In this document: piece after piece, positions 9,058 through 16,343 of the stretch
How the letters are laid out: each line of letters starts with the position of its first letter
Position numbering within the stretch: the first letter of the stretch is position 1
NCBI RefSeq assembly: GCF_000224335.1
Contig: NZ_AFXZ01000003.1
Location: 48,342 to 112,341 of the forward strand
Source of the DNA: Bizionia argentinensis JUB59
Lineage (GTDB): Bacteria > Bacteroidota > Bacteroidia > Flavobacteriales > Flavobacteriaceae
Reading direction: 5' to 3'
DNA: 64,000 bases
Translations under genes and position numbers: made by a program
Notes under the pieces: model-generated
What the model was told of the DNA's origin: nothing
The model's input: only the letters and a program-made list of their open reading frames with translations
Databases searched by the model: none

Positions 9058-9672
9058 ATGAGAAAAATTCTATTGGGTGTCATTTTAACGTTAATCGTGC
9101 TCTTCACACTTAAATATTGTGACGACAAAAAAGAGGAGAAGGCTGTTCTTAAAGAAAGTTCAGCGCTTATTCAGGAGCAGATTAAAAACGTTGGAAAGCT
9201 TGTAGTAACCGAAGGGCATTTTAGTCAGGTACTTAATTATGACAACTCTAAAGAGATTTTTGGTAAATATTTTAGTTTTAAAAAGAAAGCACTTGTAATT
9301 GTTAATGCAGATGTGTTCATTTCATACGATTTAAGTTTAATAGAATATAAAATTGATGAAGCTACTAAAACGCTCACTATAATAAGTATTCCAAAAGAAG
9401 AGATAAGAATTAGTCCGGATTTAGAATATTATGATATTGAAGCCGATTTTTTGAATCCCTTTAAAGCGACTGATCACAATAATATTAGAGACTTGGTGAA
9501 GAAATCCTTAATTAAAAAATTAGATAAATCTGATATGAAAGCTAATGCGCAAAACCGATTAATTAGTGAGTTGGCTAAATTCTTTATTTTAACAAATTCA
9601 TTAGGTTGGACTTTGGAGTATAATAATATGCCTATTGAAAATCAAGACGGTTTAAATATGTTGAAACTATAA
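9058..9672 (+). CDS. DUF4230 domain-containing protein
   Basis: A 204-residue protein with an N-terminal hydrophobic helix (about residues 4-20, LLGVILTLIVLFTLKYC) that can act as a membrane anchor, then a DUF4230 domain with the typical GKLVVTEGHFSQV beginning, a beta-rich middle (FISYDLSLIEYKIDEATKTL) and a helical C-terminal half (NAQNRLISELAKFF). DUF4230 proteins are uncharacterised membrane-anchored proteins. The 3' end converges on and overlaps the rhodanese gene stop by 6 bp. Confidence 0.82.
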   Translation: MRKILLGVILTLIVLFTLKYCDDKKEEKAVLKESSALIQEQIKNVGKLVVTEGHFSQVLNYDNSKEIFGKYFSFKKKALVIVNADVFISYDLSLIEYKIDEATKTLTIISIPKEEIRISPDLEYYDIEADFLNPFKATDHNNIRDLVKKSLIKKLDKSDMKANAQNRLISELAKFFILTNSLGWTLEYNNMPIENQDGLNMLKL

Positions 9673-9972
9673 CCTATTTTGAAGTCTAACCCAGCCGCCG
9701 CCATTCGTGGCATCTATGTTTTCTAAATTTAGATATTTTGCTGCTTTTGCCGAACGCACGCCGCTTTCGCAACAAACAACAATAGGTCGTTTTAGAACCT
9801 TAACTTCTTCAACTCTATTTTTTAAATCATTAAGGGGGATATGAACAGCGTTTTCAATATGTCCCGAGTTCCATTCACGCTCTGTTCGTACATCTAAAAT
9901 AGTAGCTCCATTATCCAAATACATCTGGACTTGACGCTTTTTCGCGCCAAATATAAAGTCTAAAAACCCCAT
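9667..9972 (-). CDS. Rhodanese-like domain protein
   Basis: A 101-residue single rhodanese domain (WNSGHIENAVHIPLNDLKNR, then the active-site loop VVCCESGVRSAKAAKYL). The loop has the catalytic Cys in a CxxGxR arrangement, so it should be able to carry a persulfide. It is cytoplasmic, without signal peptide, and probably acts in sulfur transfer or cyanide/thiosulfate sulfurtransferase reactions; no partner is encoded next to it. It is convergent with the DUF4230 gene and divergent from the TetR gene. Confidence 0.9.
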   Translation of the reverse strand: MGFLDFIFGAKKRQVQMYLDNGATILDVRTEREWNSGHIENAVHIPLNDLKNRVEEVKVLKRPIVVCCESGVRSAKAAKYLNLENIDATNGGGWVRLQNRL

Positions 9973-10046
9973 AGTCTATCTTTTTATATACATTAGCAAA
10001 CTTTAAGATAGTTAAATATTTTTATTAAATCAAATGCCTTGGTACT

Positions 10047-10616
10047 TTGAAATTAGAAAACAGAAAAGAAGAAATCATAAAAACGGCAGCCAAACTATTT
10101 AAGGAAAAGGGCTATAGTGCTGTTACTATGAGAGATATTGCCACAGCTGTGGGAATGAAAGCTGCTAGTTTATATAATCATATTAGTTCTAAACAAGAGC
10201 TGCTTAAAATTATAATAATTTCTTTGGCAGAAGCATTTACTCAAGGTATGCAGGAAATTAAAACCTCTAATATTTCAACAAAACAAAAGCTGGAAGCTGT
10301 GGTAAAACTTCATGTGGATATCACTGCACAAAACACTTTTGGTATGGCTTCTTTAAATAATGATTGGATGCATCTGGAAGGGGAGCGTGACTATTATTTA
10401 TCTTTGAGATCCGGTTATGAAGCTGATTTTAGAAGTATTTTACTAGAAGGTATTCAGCGAAAAGAAATTGCTGATTCTAGCGTTGAGGTCATGCTGTTCT
10501 CAATTCTTTCTACGTTGCGATCTCTCTATTTGTGGATTCCTAAAAAGGAAGATGTTACACCCGAAGACCTCTCGAAAAGTTTAAGTAACGTGTTAATCAA
10601 CGGAATTAACAAATAG
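10047..10616 (+). CDS. TetR/AcrR-family regulator, probable regulator of the paa operon
   Basis: A 189-residue repressor-type protein with the TetR helix-turn-helix at residues about 5-50 (KEEIIKTAAKLFKEKGYSAVTMRDIATAVGMKAASLYNHISSK, described here as separate blocks: KLFKEKGYSAVTMRDIA and AASLYNHISSK) and a ligand-binding C-terminal domain with little identity to known families. The best start is TTG at 10047, because the next in-frame ATG lies inside the DNA-binding domain. It is immediately upstream of paaE, and a perfect palindrome between the two genes looks like its operator, so regulation by phenylacetyl-CoA or a later CoA intermediate is likely, as for PaaR. Confidence 0.85.
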   Translation: MKLENRKEEIIKTAAKLFKEKGYSAVTMRDIATAVGMKAASLYNHISSKQELLKIIIISLAEAFTQGMQEIKTSNISTKQKLEAVVKLHVDITAQNTFGMASLNNDWMHLEGERDYYLSLRSGYEADFRSILLEGIQRKEIADSSVEVMLFSILSTLRSLYLWIPKKEDVTPEDLSKSLSNVLINGINK

Positions 10617-10631
10617 TTTACATTTTATTTT

Positions 10632-10666
10632 GTATTTTTGTGCACCAAACTAACAGTTGTTAGTTT
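10632..10666 (+). promoter_or_regulatory. paa promoter -7 element and TetR-type operator
   Basis: TATTTTTG (10632-10639) fits the Bacteroidota -7 consensus TAnnTTTG. Eight bases later the palindrome AAACTAACAGTTGTTAGTTT (10647-10666) has perfect 9-bp arms around GT. It covers the expected transcription start and ends 5 nt before the paaE ATG, an ideal repressor position. Confidence 0.7.
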
Positions 10667-10671
10667 AATAC

Positions 10672-11757
10672 ATGAACTACAATATGGCAGATTTTTACAA
10701 CCTAAAAGTTGCAGATATATACAAGGAAACAAAGGATACTGTTGTTATTTCTTTTGATGTTCCCGATGATTTAAAACATACATTCCAGTATAAACAGGGC
10801 CAACATCTTACGCTCCGTAAGGAAATTAACGGCGAAGATATTCGTCGTAATTACTCACTTTGCTCTAGTCCGTTGGATAATGAATGGAAAGTAGCCGTAA
10901 AAACTATTCGCGGTGGTGTGTTTTCAAATTATGCTTTTAATACTTTGAAAAAAGGTGAAGAGCTTCAAGTTATGGCACCGCATGGCGAGTTTTACGTGGA
11001 ATGCGAACCAGAAAGTTCAAAGAACTATATTGCATTTGCTGCTGGTAGTGGTATTACACCAACCTTGTCTATTATTAAAACGCATTTACATCGCGAGCCG
11101 AATAGTACTTTCAAACTATTTTATTTGAATAGAACGGTCAAATCCATTATCTTTAAAGAAGAAATTGAACAACTTAAAAATGAGTTCTTTGGACGTTTTC
11201 AAGTTTTTTACTTTCTAACAAAAGAACAACGTGATATTCCATTTTTAAATGGCCGTTTTGATAAGGAGAAACTTGCGGTTCTAACCAGTCGCTTTATTGA
11301 TGTTCCTGATACCGATCACGCCTTTCTTTGCGGACCTCAAGATATGATTTTCTTAATCCGTGACGAACTACAGGAAGCAGGAATGCCAAAAGAAAAAATT
11401 CATTATGAATTATTTTTCTCTGGAAGTTCTGAAGAAGAAAATAGACAAATTGCCGAAGTGCTTGATGAAAAAGTGGACGGCACACAAGTCACCATTATTG
11501 ATGGCGGGAAAGAATTCCACTTTATTATGGATGATGATTTCGACAACATACTGGACGGTGCATTAGCTGCTGGAGCCGATTTACCATTTGCCTGTAAAGG
11601 TGGTGTTTGTAGTACCTGCAAATGTCAGGTTGTAGAGGGGTCAGTAAAAATGAAAGTCAATTATGCACTTGACGAAAAAGAAGTTTCGCAAAATTATGTG
11701 TTGAGTTGTCAAGCTGTACCGACTACGGATAAAGTAGTGGTTAATTTTGATGTTTAA
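10672..11757 (+). CDS. paaE: Phenylacetyl-CoA 1,2-epoxidase reductase subunit PaaE
   Basis: A 361-residue electron-transfer protein that passes electrons from NADPH to the PaaA di-iron centre. It has a ferredoxin-reductase FAD domain (RRNYSLCSSP), an NAD(P) domain (AAGSGITPTLSI) and a C-terminal plant-type 2Fe-2S domain (CKGGVCSTCKC, with the fourth Cys in LSCQAV). Start is ATG at 10672; a second in-frame ATG at 10684 (MADFY) is possible. It is the first gene of the paa operon here, directly after the TetR-type operator. The TAA stop shares its last base with the first base of a palindromic repeat. Confidence 0.95.
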   Translation: MNYNMADFYNLKVADIYKETKDTVVISFDVPDDLKHTFQYKQGQHLTLRKEINGEDIRRNYSLCSSPLDNEWKVAVKTIRGGVFSNYAFNTLKKGEELQVMAPHGEFYVECEPESSKNYIAFAAGSGITPTLSIIKTHLHREPNSTFKLFYLNRTVKSIIFKEEIEQLKNEFFGRFQVFYFLTKEQRDIPFLNGRFDKEKLAVLTSRFIDVPDTDHAFLCGPQDMIFLIRDELQEAGMPKEKIHYELFFSGSSEEENRQIAEVLDEKVDGTQVTIIDGGKEFHFIMDDDFDNILDGALAAGADLPFACKGGVCSTCKCQVVEGSVKMKVNYALDEKEVSQNYVLSCQAVPTTDKVVVNFDV

Positions 11758-11776
11758 TTCCTGCGAGGGCAGGAAT
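11757..11776 (+). repeat. Left-type intercistronic hairpin after paaE
   Basis: ATTCCTGC / GCAGGAAT 8-bp stem with loop GAGG. It starts on the last base of the paaE stop codon. This is the GAAG-loop (left) orientation of the family, here with one loop change. Confidence 0.85.
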
Positions 11777-11887
11777 CTCATCTTTAGATAAAATAATTGT
11801 TTCTACACTAAATTATAGTAACGTAGAGTCAAGCTTTTTGTAAGTGGAGTTCTTTAAAGAATTCTAAAAATTACTGAACGCAGCAAG

Positions 11888-11920
11888 AGATCTCTCAAGT
11901 TTTTAAAAACTGAAAGATCT
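11888..11920. repeat. Imperfect hairpin between paaE and paaA
   Basis: AGATCT ends (11888-11893 and 11915-11920) enclose an AAGTTTTT / AAAAACT helix. Together with a short TTCTTT/AAAGAA palindrome near 11855 it fills the 198-bp gap before paaA; function unknown. Confidence 0.4.
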
Positions 11921-11955
11921 GAAGAATAAATAATATTTCACTAACAACAAATATC

Positions 11956-12933
11956 ATGAGTGAAGAACAAATAAGAAATTTAGAAACGCAATTTGAAGAG
12001 CGTATTGCACGCGACGAGAAAATTGAACCTAAAGATTGGATGCCGGAGAAATACCGCAAAACCCATATCAGACAAATTTCGCAGCATGCGCACTCCGAAG
12101 TAGTCGGTATGTTACCAGAAGGAAATTGGATAACGCGAGCACCTTCATTAAGACGAAAAGTAGCCTTGTTGGCAAAAGTTCAGGATGAAGCAGGTCACGG
12201 ATTGTATTTATATTCAGCCTGTGAAACATTAGGGATTTCTCGTGATGAACTTTACGAGCAGTTACATTCAGGAAAAGCTAAATACTCCTCCATATTCAAT
12301 TATCCAACTGTTACTTGGGCCGATATGGGTGCCATTGGTTGGTTGGTAGATGGTGCAGCCATTATTAATCAGGTGCCATTGTGCAATACCTCTTTCGGGC
12401 CTTATGCACGCGCAATGGTTCGTGTTTGTAAAGAAGAAAGTTTTCATCAGCGTCAAGGTTATGAAATCATGATAAAACTGATGAATGGAACACAGGAGCA
12501 GAAAGATATGGCTCAGGATGCGTTAAATCGTTGGTGGTGGCCGTCTTTAATGATGTTAGGACCAACAGATGCAGAATCTGTTCATACGGAACAATCCATG
12601 AAGTGGAAATTGAAACGTAAGTCGAATGATGATTTACGTCAACAATTTATAGATCAAACCGTTCCACAAGCAGAATTAATAGGCTTAGTGATTCCAGACC
12701 CAGATTTAAAATGGAATGAAGAACGCGGTAGCTACGATTTTGGAGAAATTAATTGGGATGAGTTTTGGCAAGTTGTCAAAGGTCATGGTCCAATGAATAA
12801 AGAACGTATGAAAGCAAGAGTTGGTGCTTGGGAAGGCGGCGAATGGGTGCGTGATGCAGCTATGGCATATTCAGAAAAGCAACAAGAGAGAAAAGAAAAA
12901 CAAAGTGCCTCTTTGAAAAAAGAGGTCTCCTAG
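11956..12933 (+). CDS. paaA: Phenylacetyl-CoA 1,2-epoxidase catalytic subunit PaaA
   Basis: A 325-residue di-iron oxygenase subunit that, with PaaB, C and E, epoxidises the aromatic ring of phenylacetyl-CoA. The ferritin-like four-helix core carries the carboxylate/His ligands in [14 protein letters not shown] and [28 protein letters not shown] and [15 protein letters not shown] are typical PaaA segments. The C-terminal codons (ASLKKEVS) run through a CCTCTTT / AAAGAGG hairpin, so the tail may be repeat-derived. A 371-bp gap containing a broken GIY-YIG gene separates it from paaB. Confidence 0.97.
   Translation: MSEEQIRNLETQFEERIARDEKIEPKDWMPEKYRKTHIRQISQHAHSEVVGMLPEGNWITRAPSLRRKVALLAKVQDEAGHGLYLYSACETLGISRDELYEQLHSGKAKYSSIFNYPTVTWADMGAIGWLVDGAAIINQVPLCNTSFGPYARAMVRVCKEESFHQRQGYEIMIKLMNGTQEQKDMAQDALNRWWWPSLMMLGPTDAESVHTEQSMKWKLKRKSNDDLRQQFIDQTVPQAELIGLVIPDPDLKWNEERGSYDFGEINWDEFWQVVKGHGPMNKERMKARVGAWEGGEWVRDAAMAYSEKQQERKEKQSASLKKEVS
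12908..12925 (+). repeat. Hairpin in the 3' end of paaA
   Basis: CCTCTTT / AAAGAGG 7-bp stem with loop GAAA, ending 5 nt before the paaA stop codon. A related hairpin (ATCCCT / AGGGAT) follows paaC at 14495-14514. Confidence 0.6.
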
Positions 12934-12941
12934 TCGGTGAA

Positions 12942-13256
12942 ATGGAATATTAGTACATCTATATCATGAGAAATAAGCTAAATGGCGTTATTTATATAGG
13001 AGTAACTGATAGTATTACTGAACGAATCAAAGAACACAAATTAAAGGTGTACCCGAAATCGTTTACAGCAAAATATAATTGCGACAAGTTAGTTTATTTT
13101 GAAGAGTTTGAAAGCGGAACAGATGCGGAGAAAAGAGAGAGACAATTCAAAAAATGGAAACGAGATTGGAAAATAAAATTAATTGAAGATATGAACCCCA
13201 ATTGGTCTGATTTAATTGTCAATTGGAACTTGAATTATATTAAATTAAGAAAATAA
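12942..13256 (+). pseudogene. GIY-YIG nuclease family protein, copy A, with nonsense codon
   Basis: Small single-domain GIY-YIG protein (COG2827/UPF0213-like). Compared with the two other copies, the ORF should start at ATG 12942, but the fourth codon is TAG (12951-12953) where copy C has TGG (Trp) in the same sequence context. The next ATG (12966) gives a 96-residue product beginning MRNKLNG that lacks the first motif strand (YIYI, the GIY tyrosine) but keeps IYIGVT, the Arg of ITERIKEH, Glu of VYFEEF and the C-terminal NPNWSDL. It is therefore probably inactive unless the stop is read through. It sits between paaA and paaB, followed by a right-type hairpin at 13281. Confidence 0.75.
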
Positions 13257-13280
13257 AATTATAGTTTAATTAAAAAGATA

Positions 13281-13294
13281 CCTGCTTTCGCAGG
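13281..13294 (-). repeat. Right-type hairpin before paaB
   Basis: CCTGC / GCAGG stem with loop TTTC, preceded by AAAAAGATA. It ends 10 nt before the paaB ATG and marks the right end of the GIY-YIG copy A insertion. Confidence 0.8.
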
Positions 13295-13304
13295 CATAAA
13301 AAAT

Positions 13305-13595
13305 ATGTCAACAACAAAAAACTGGCCTCTTTGGGAAGTCTTCGTAAGAAGTAAAAATGGATTAGAGCATCGACATTTTGGAAGCTTGCACGCAGCAGAT
13401 GCGGATATGGCACTCGAAAATGCACGTGATGTATACACTAGGCGTAATGAAGGTGTGAGTATTTGGGTTGTGGAATCCAAAAATATCACCGCATCCAATC
13501 CAGAGCATAATGGCGAAATGTTTGAGCCAGCTCAAGATAAAGTTTATCGTCATCCAACTTTTTACGAATTACCGGACGAGGTTGAGTATATGTAG
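13305..13595 (+). CDS. paaB: Phenylacetyl-CoA 1,2-epoxidase subunit PaaB
   Basis: A 96-residue PaaB, the small subunit that bridges PaaA and PaaC in the epoxidase complex. It shows the conserved WPLWEVFVRSKNGLEHRH start, GSLHAADADMALENARDVY and RRNEGVSIWVVES blocks, and normal length. The start lies 10 nt after a right-type hairpin, and 2 nt after its stop a left-type hairpin begins. No Shine-Dalgarno sequence is visible. Confidence 0.96.
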   Translation: MSTTKNWPLWEVFVRSKNGLEHRHFGSLHAADADMALENARDVYTRRNEGVSIWVVESKNITASNPEHNGEMFEPAQDKVYRHPTFYELPDEVEYM

Positions 13596-13597
13596 AA

Positions 13598-13615
13598 TTC
13601 CTGCGAAGGCAGGAA
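13598..13615 (+). repeat. Left-type hairpin after paaB
   Basis: TTCCTGC / GCAGGAA stem with loop GAAG, starting 2 nt after the paaB TAG. With 13713-13726 it brackets the 139-bp paaB-paaC gap. Confidence 0.85.
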
Positions 13616-13712
13616 ATCGAAGATTCAGCGAAGCTAATCTCAATTAAGTTTTTACGAATTGTTTTCTTAAGCTTTTCATTTATAAAAGTTTCTTAAGAAA
13701 AATAAAAAGATA

Positions 13713-13726
13713 CCCACTTTGGTGGG
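13713..13726 (-). repeat. Right-type hairpin before paaC
   Basis: CCCAC / GTGGG stem with loop TTTG, preceded by AAAAAGATA, ending 8 nt before the paaC ATG. Confidence 0.85.
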
Positions 13727-13734
13727 AACTAAGC

Positions 13735-14487
13735 ATGAACCAAAATTTATATCAATACATTCTAGGCATAGCTGATAATTCACTAATTCTTGGACAAAGA
13801 ATGGGGGCTTTAACTGGTCATGGACCAAGTCTAGAAACCGATATTGCCTGTACTAATATTTCATTAGATTTATTCGGACAAGTACGAAGTTATTATCAAT
13901 ACGCGGCAAAAATTGCAGGCGATAAACGTACGGAAGATGACATTGCCATGTTACGTCCTGAACGTGAATACGTAAATGTGCTTTTGGTAGAGCAACCTGA
14001 TACGGATTTCGCTTATACCATGGCGCGCCAATTTTTATTCGATATCTATCATTTCTTGTTTTTAACAGAATTACAAAAAAGCAAGGACTTGACATTGTCA
14101 GCAATTGCTAATAAATCGATTAAAGAAGTGAGTTATCACCAGCGCTTTTCATCCGATTGGATAAAACGTCTAGGCGATGGCACCGAAGAAAGTCATAAAC
14201 GTATGCAAACTGCTATAGATGATTTGTGGAGGTATACGGACGAACTATTTCATCAAACCGAAGCCGATAAAGCAATGGTTGCGGAAGGAATTGGCGTAGA
14301 TGTGACGACGTTAAAAGATACATACTATGAAAAAGTAGCGGAAGTATTGGAAGCGTCAACTTTAGAAGTTCCTGAATCTAAATATTTTCAAAAAGGCGGT
14401 AAGCAAGGTGTTCACACAGAACACATGGGCTATATATTGGCCGAATTGCAATATATGCAACGTGCGTATCCAAATATGGAATGGTAA
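13735..14487 (+). CDS. paaC: Phenylacetyl-CoA 1,2-epoxidase structural subunit PaaC
   Basis: A 250-residue ferritin-like protein that pairs with PaaA to form the epoxidase core and stimulates activity without forming the catalytic di-iron site. Recognisable blocks are ADNSLILGQRMGALTGHGPS near the N-terminus, EEDIAL-like ISLDLFGQVRSYYQYAA, KEVSYHQRFSSDW and the C-terminal HTEHMGYILAELQYMQRAYP. Length is normal. A short ATCCCT / AGGGAT hairpin follows the stop by 7 nt, then paaD. Confidence 0.96.
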   Translation: MNQNLYQYILGIADNSLILGQRMGALTGHGPSLETDIACTNISLDLFGQVRSYYQYAAKIAGDKRTEDDIAMLRPEREYVNVLLVEQPDTDFAYTMARQFLFDIYHFLFLTELQKSKDLTLSAIANKSIKEVSYHQRFSSDWIKRLGDGTEESHKRMQTAIDDLWRYTDELFHQTEADKAMVAEGIGVDVTTLKDTYYEKVAEVLEASTLEVPESKYFQKGGKQGVHTEHMGYILAELQYMQRAYPNMEW

Positions 14488-14494
14488 CAGCAAT

Positions 14495-14514
14495 ATCCCT
14501 TTGAAAAGAGGGAT
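14495..14514 (+). repeat. Hairpin between paaC and paaD
   Basis: ATCCCT / AGGGAT 6-bp stem with loop TTGAAAAG, starting 7 nt after the paaC stop and ending 24 nt before the paaD ATG. Related in sequence to the hairpin in the paaA tail. Confidence 0.6.
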
Positions 14515-14538
14515 CTTAAAATTTCATTTTATTAAAAC

Positions 14539-15039
14539 ATGACAACAATAGAACAAAACATCGACGAAAAACTAGTTCCGATTCTTGAAAAAGTTTCCGA
14601 TCCAGAAATCCCAGTCCTTTCCATTATGGATATGGGCGTGGTGCGTACGGCAATTATTGAAAAAGGTGTTGTAAAAGTTCAAATTACACCAACCTATAGT
14701 GGTTGTCCCGCAATGGATGTAATTGGCGATGATATTAAATCAGCCTTAAAGGTCGCGGGTTACGAATCGGAAATTGAATTAATATTGGCACCTGCTTGGA
14801 CTACCGATTGGATAACCCCAAGAGGTCGGAAAGCGTTGGAAGATTACGGTATCGCCGCGCCTTTAGGCGAAGAAGCAGATAAAGATGTTTTATTACGTGG
14901 AAAACGTTTGGTAAAATGTCCGCAATGTGGCTCAACAAATACAAAAATGATTAGTCAATTTGGTTCAACAGCTTGCAAAGCGCAGTTTCAATGTAGCGAT
15001 TGCCAAGAGCCTTTTGATTATTTTAAATGCCTCAAATAA
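14539..15039 (+). CDS. paaD: Phenylacetate pathway Fe-S assembly protein PaaD
   Basis: A 166-residue protein with an N-terminal MIP18/DUF59 domain (KVSDPEIPVLSIMDMGVV, then PTYSGCPAMDVIGDDI) and a C-terminal zinc-ribbon segment (CPQCGS ... CSDC, about residues 132-155). PaaD (called PaaJ in some genomes) is required for epoxidase activity and is thought to help mature an Fe-S or di-iron centre of the complex. It follows paaC by 51 bp, in the canonical order. The intergenic DNA after it (15040-15142) is made of short AT-rich direct and inverted repeats. Confidence 0.95.
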   Translation: MTTIEQNIDEKLVPILEKVSDPEIPVLSIMDMGVVRTAIIEKGVVKVQITPTYSGCPAMDVIGDDIKSALKVAGYESEIELILAPAWTTDWITPRGRKALEDYGIAAPLGEEADKDVLLRGKRLVKCPQCGSTNTKMISQFGSTACKAQFQCSDCQEPFDYFKCLK

Positions 15040-15142
15040 TATGAATCATGAATACTGATTTTTGAATACCGAATCATGAAGTAAGCAAAATATAAAACTT
15101 CATAATTTTTTATTCGGAGTTCATTATTCAATATTAGAAAAT

Positions 15143-15922
15143 ATGAGTTTTATAAAATTAAAAATAGAAAACAAAGTAGCCACAATCATGCTAAACCGAC
15201 CAGAAGTATTTAATAGCTTCAATCGCGAAATGGCCTTGCTACTTCAAGACACATTAGATGACTGCGAAAAAAATGATGACGTTCGCGCCATTGTGTTAAC
15301 CGGAAACGGAAAAGCATTTTGTGCTGGTCAGGATTTAAAAGAAGTTACCTCGCCAGAATTAAATCCCGGTTTTAAAAAAATCCTCGAAGAACATTATAAC
15401 CCAATAATCCTACGCATTCGAAATATTGAAAAACCGATAATAGGCGCCATCAATGGCGTTGCTGCAGGAGCAGGAGCCAATATTGCTCTGGCCTGTGATG
15501 TGGTAGTTGCACACGAAAAAGTGAGTTTTATTCAAGCTTTTAGTTTAATCGGGTTGATTCCTGATAGTGCAGGAACGTTCTTTTTACCAAGACTCATTGG
15601 ATTCCAGAAAGCATCTGCACTAGCCATGCTAGGTGATAAAGTATCTGCGGAAGAAGCCGAGCGTTTAGGAATGATTTATAAAGTATTGCCGCTAGAAAAT
15701 TTTGAAGATGAGGTGAATGAGCTTGCTTTAAAAATGGCCAATATGCCAACCAAGGCTTTAGGTTTAATTAAGAAAAGCTTGAATCAATCGCTAACAAATA
15801 ATTTGGAACAGCAATTAGCATTAGAGTCTAAATATCAAATTGAAGCAGCCAGTACGGATGATTATGCAGAAGGTGTTTCTGCCTTTGTTGAAAAAAGAAA
15901 ACCCGAGTTTAAAGGGAAATGA
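15143..15922 (+). CDS. paaG: 2-(1,2-epoxy-1,2-dihydrophenyl)acetyl-CoA isomerase PaaG
   Basis: A 259-residue crotonase-fold enzyme converting ring-1,2-epoxyphenylacetyl-CoA to oxepin-CoA. It has the oxyanion-hole segments (AFCAGQDLKEV and GAINGVAAGAGANIALACD) and the PaaG-type catalytic Asp in GLIPDSAGT, which distinguishes it from hydratases with two Glu residues. The C-terminus ends EGVSAFVEKRKPEF as in known PaaG. The first base of a repeat (15921) falls within the TGA stop codon. Confidence 0.93.
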   Translation: MSFIKLKIENKVATIMLNRPEVFNSFNREMALLLQDTLDDCEKNDDVRAIVLTGNGKAFCAGQDLKEVTSPELNPGFKKILEEHYNPIILRIRNIEKPIIGAINGVAAGAGANIALACDVVVAHEKVSFIQAFSLIGLIPDSAGTFFLPRLIGFQKASALAMLGDKVSAEEAERLGMIYKVLPLENFEDEVNELALKMANMPTKALGLIKKSLNQSLTNNLEQQLALESKYQIEAASTDDYAEGVSAFVEKRKPEFKGK

Positions 15923-15945
15923 TTAACGATTGCTGATTTTTGATT
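15921..15945 (+). repeat. Left inverted repeat of four-helix-bundle cassette 1
   Basis: 25-nt segment beginning GATTAACGATT and ending TGATTTTTGATT. Its reverse complement recurs with two differences at 16353-16377 on the other side of the four-helix-bundle gene. It begins on the last two bases of the paaG stop codon. Confidence 0.75.
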
Positions 15946-15974
15946 GAAGATTTTTGAACTAAAACCAAAATAAT

Positions 15975-16334
15975 ATGAAGCCAATTCAACTTGAAGACAG
16001 ATTGATCCAATTTGTAATTGATGTGATTTTAGTTAGCAGAAAAATTGATGAATCTTTCGCATCAGAACATTTAGCGAAACAATTAATTAGATCATCCACA
16101 TCGGCAGCTTTAAATTATGGAGAAGCTAGAAGTGGCGAATCCACACGCGATTTTCTTCATAAAATGAAGATTTGCCTTAAAGAATTACGCGAATGTTATA
16201 TCAATATGAAAATTCAGAAAGGCGCGAATCTAATAACAGATATAGAAGCTTTGGATAAGTTACTTAAAGAAAATGATGAATTGATTTCAATATTTGTCGT
16301 TAGTATAAAAACAGCATCCTTAAAACTAAAATAG
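15975..16334 (+). CDS. Four-helix bundle protein (23S IVS / Avd-like), copy 1
   Basis: A 119-residue protein of the four-helix bundle family (TIGR02436, S23 / IVS type). Signature: LAKQLIRSSTSAALNYGEARSGES region (QLIRSSTSAALNYGEA), then FLHKMKICLKELRECYINM. These proteins were first seen in intervening sequences of 23S rRNA; relatives include Avd, the accessory protein of diversity-generating retroelements, and form pentamers with a basic surface. Cellular function is unknown. It interrupts the paaG-paaH spacing and is flanked by a 25-nt inverted repeat, the right copy of which lies in the paaH coding region. Confidence 0.9.
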   Translation: MKPIQLEDRLIQFVIDVILVSRKIDESFASEHLAKQLIRSSTSAALNYGEARSGESTRDFLHKMKICLKELRECYINMKIQKGANLITDIEALDKLLKENDELISIFVVSIKTASLKLK

Positions 16335-16343
16335 TTCACAATT

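Noticed and set aside
12951..12953. Recoded stop (selenocysteine or pyrrolysine) in GIY-YIG copy A
   Set aside because: The homologous residue is Trp in copy C, the codon is TAG in one copy and a different position is TAA in another, so simple nonsense mutation is the better explanation.
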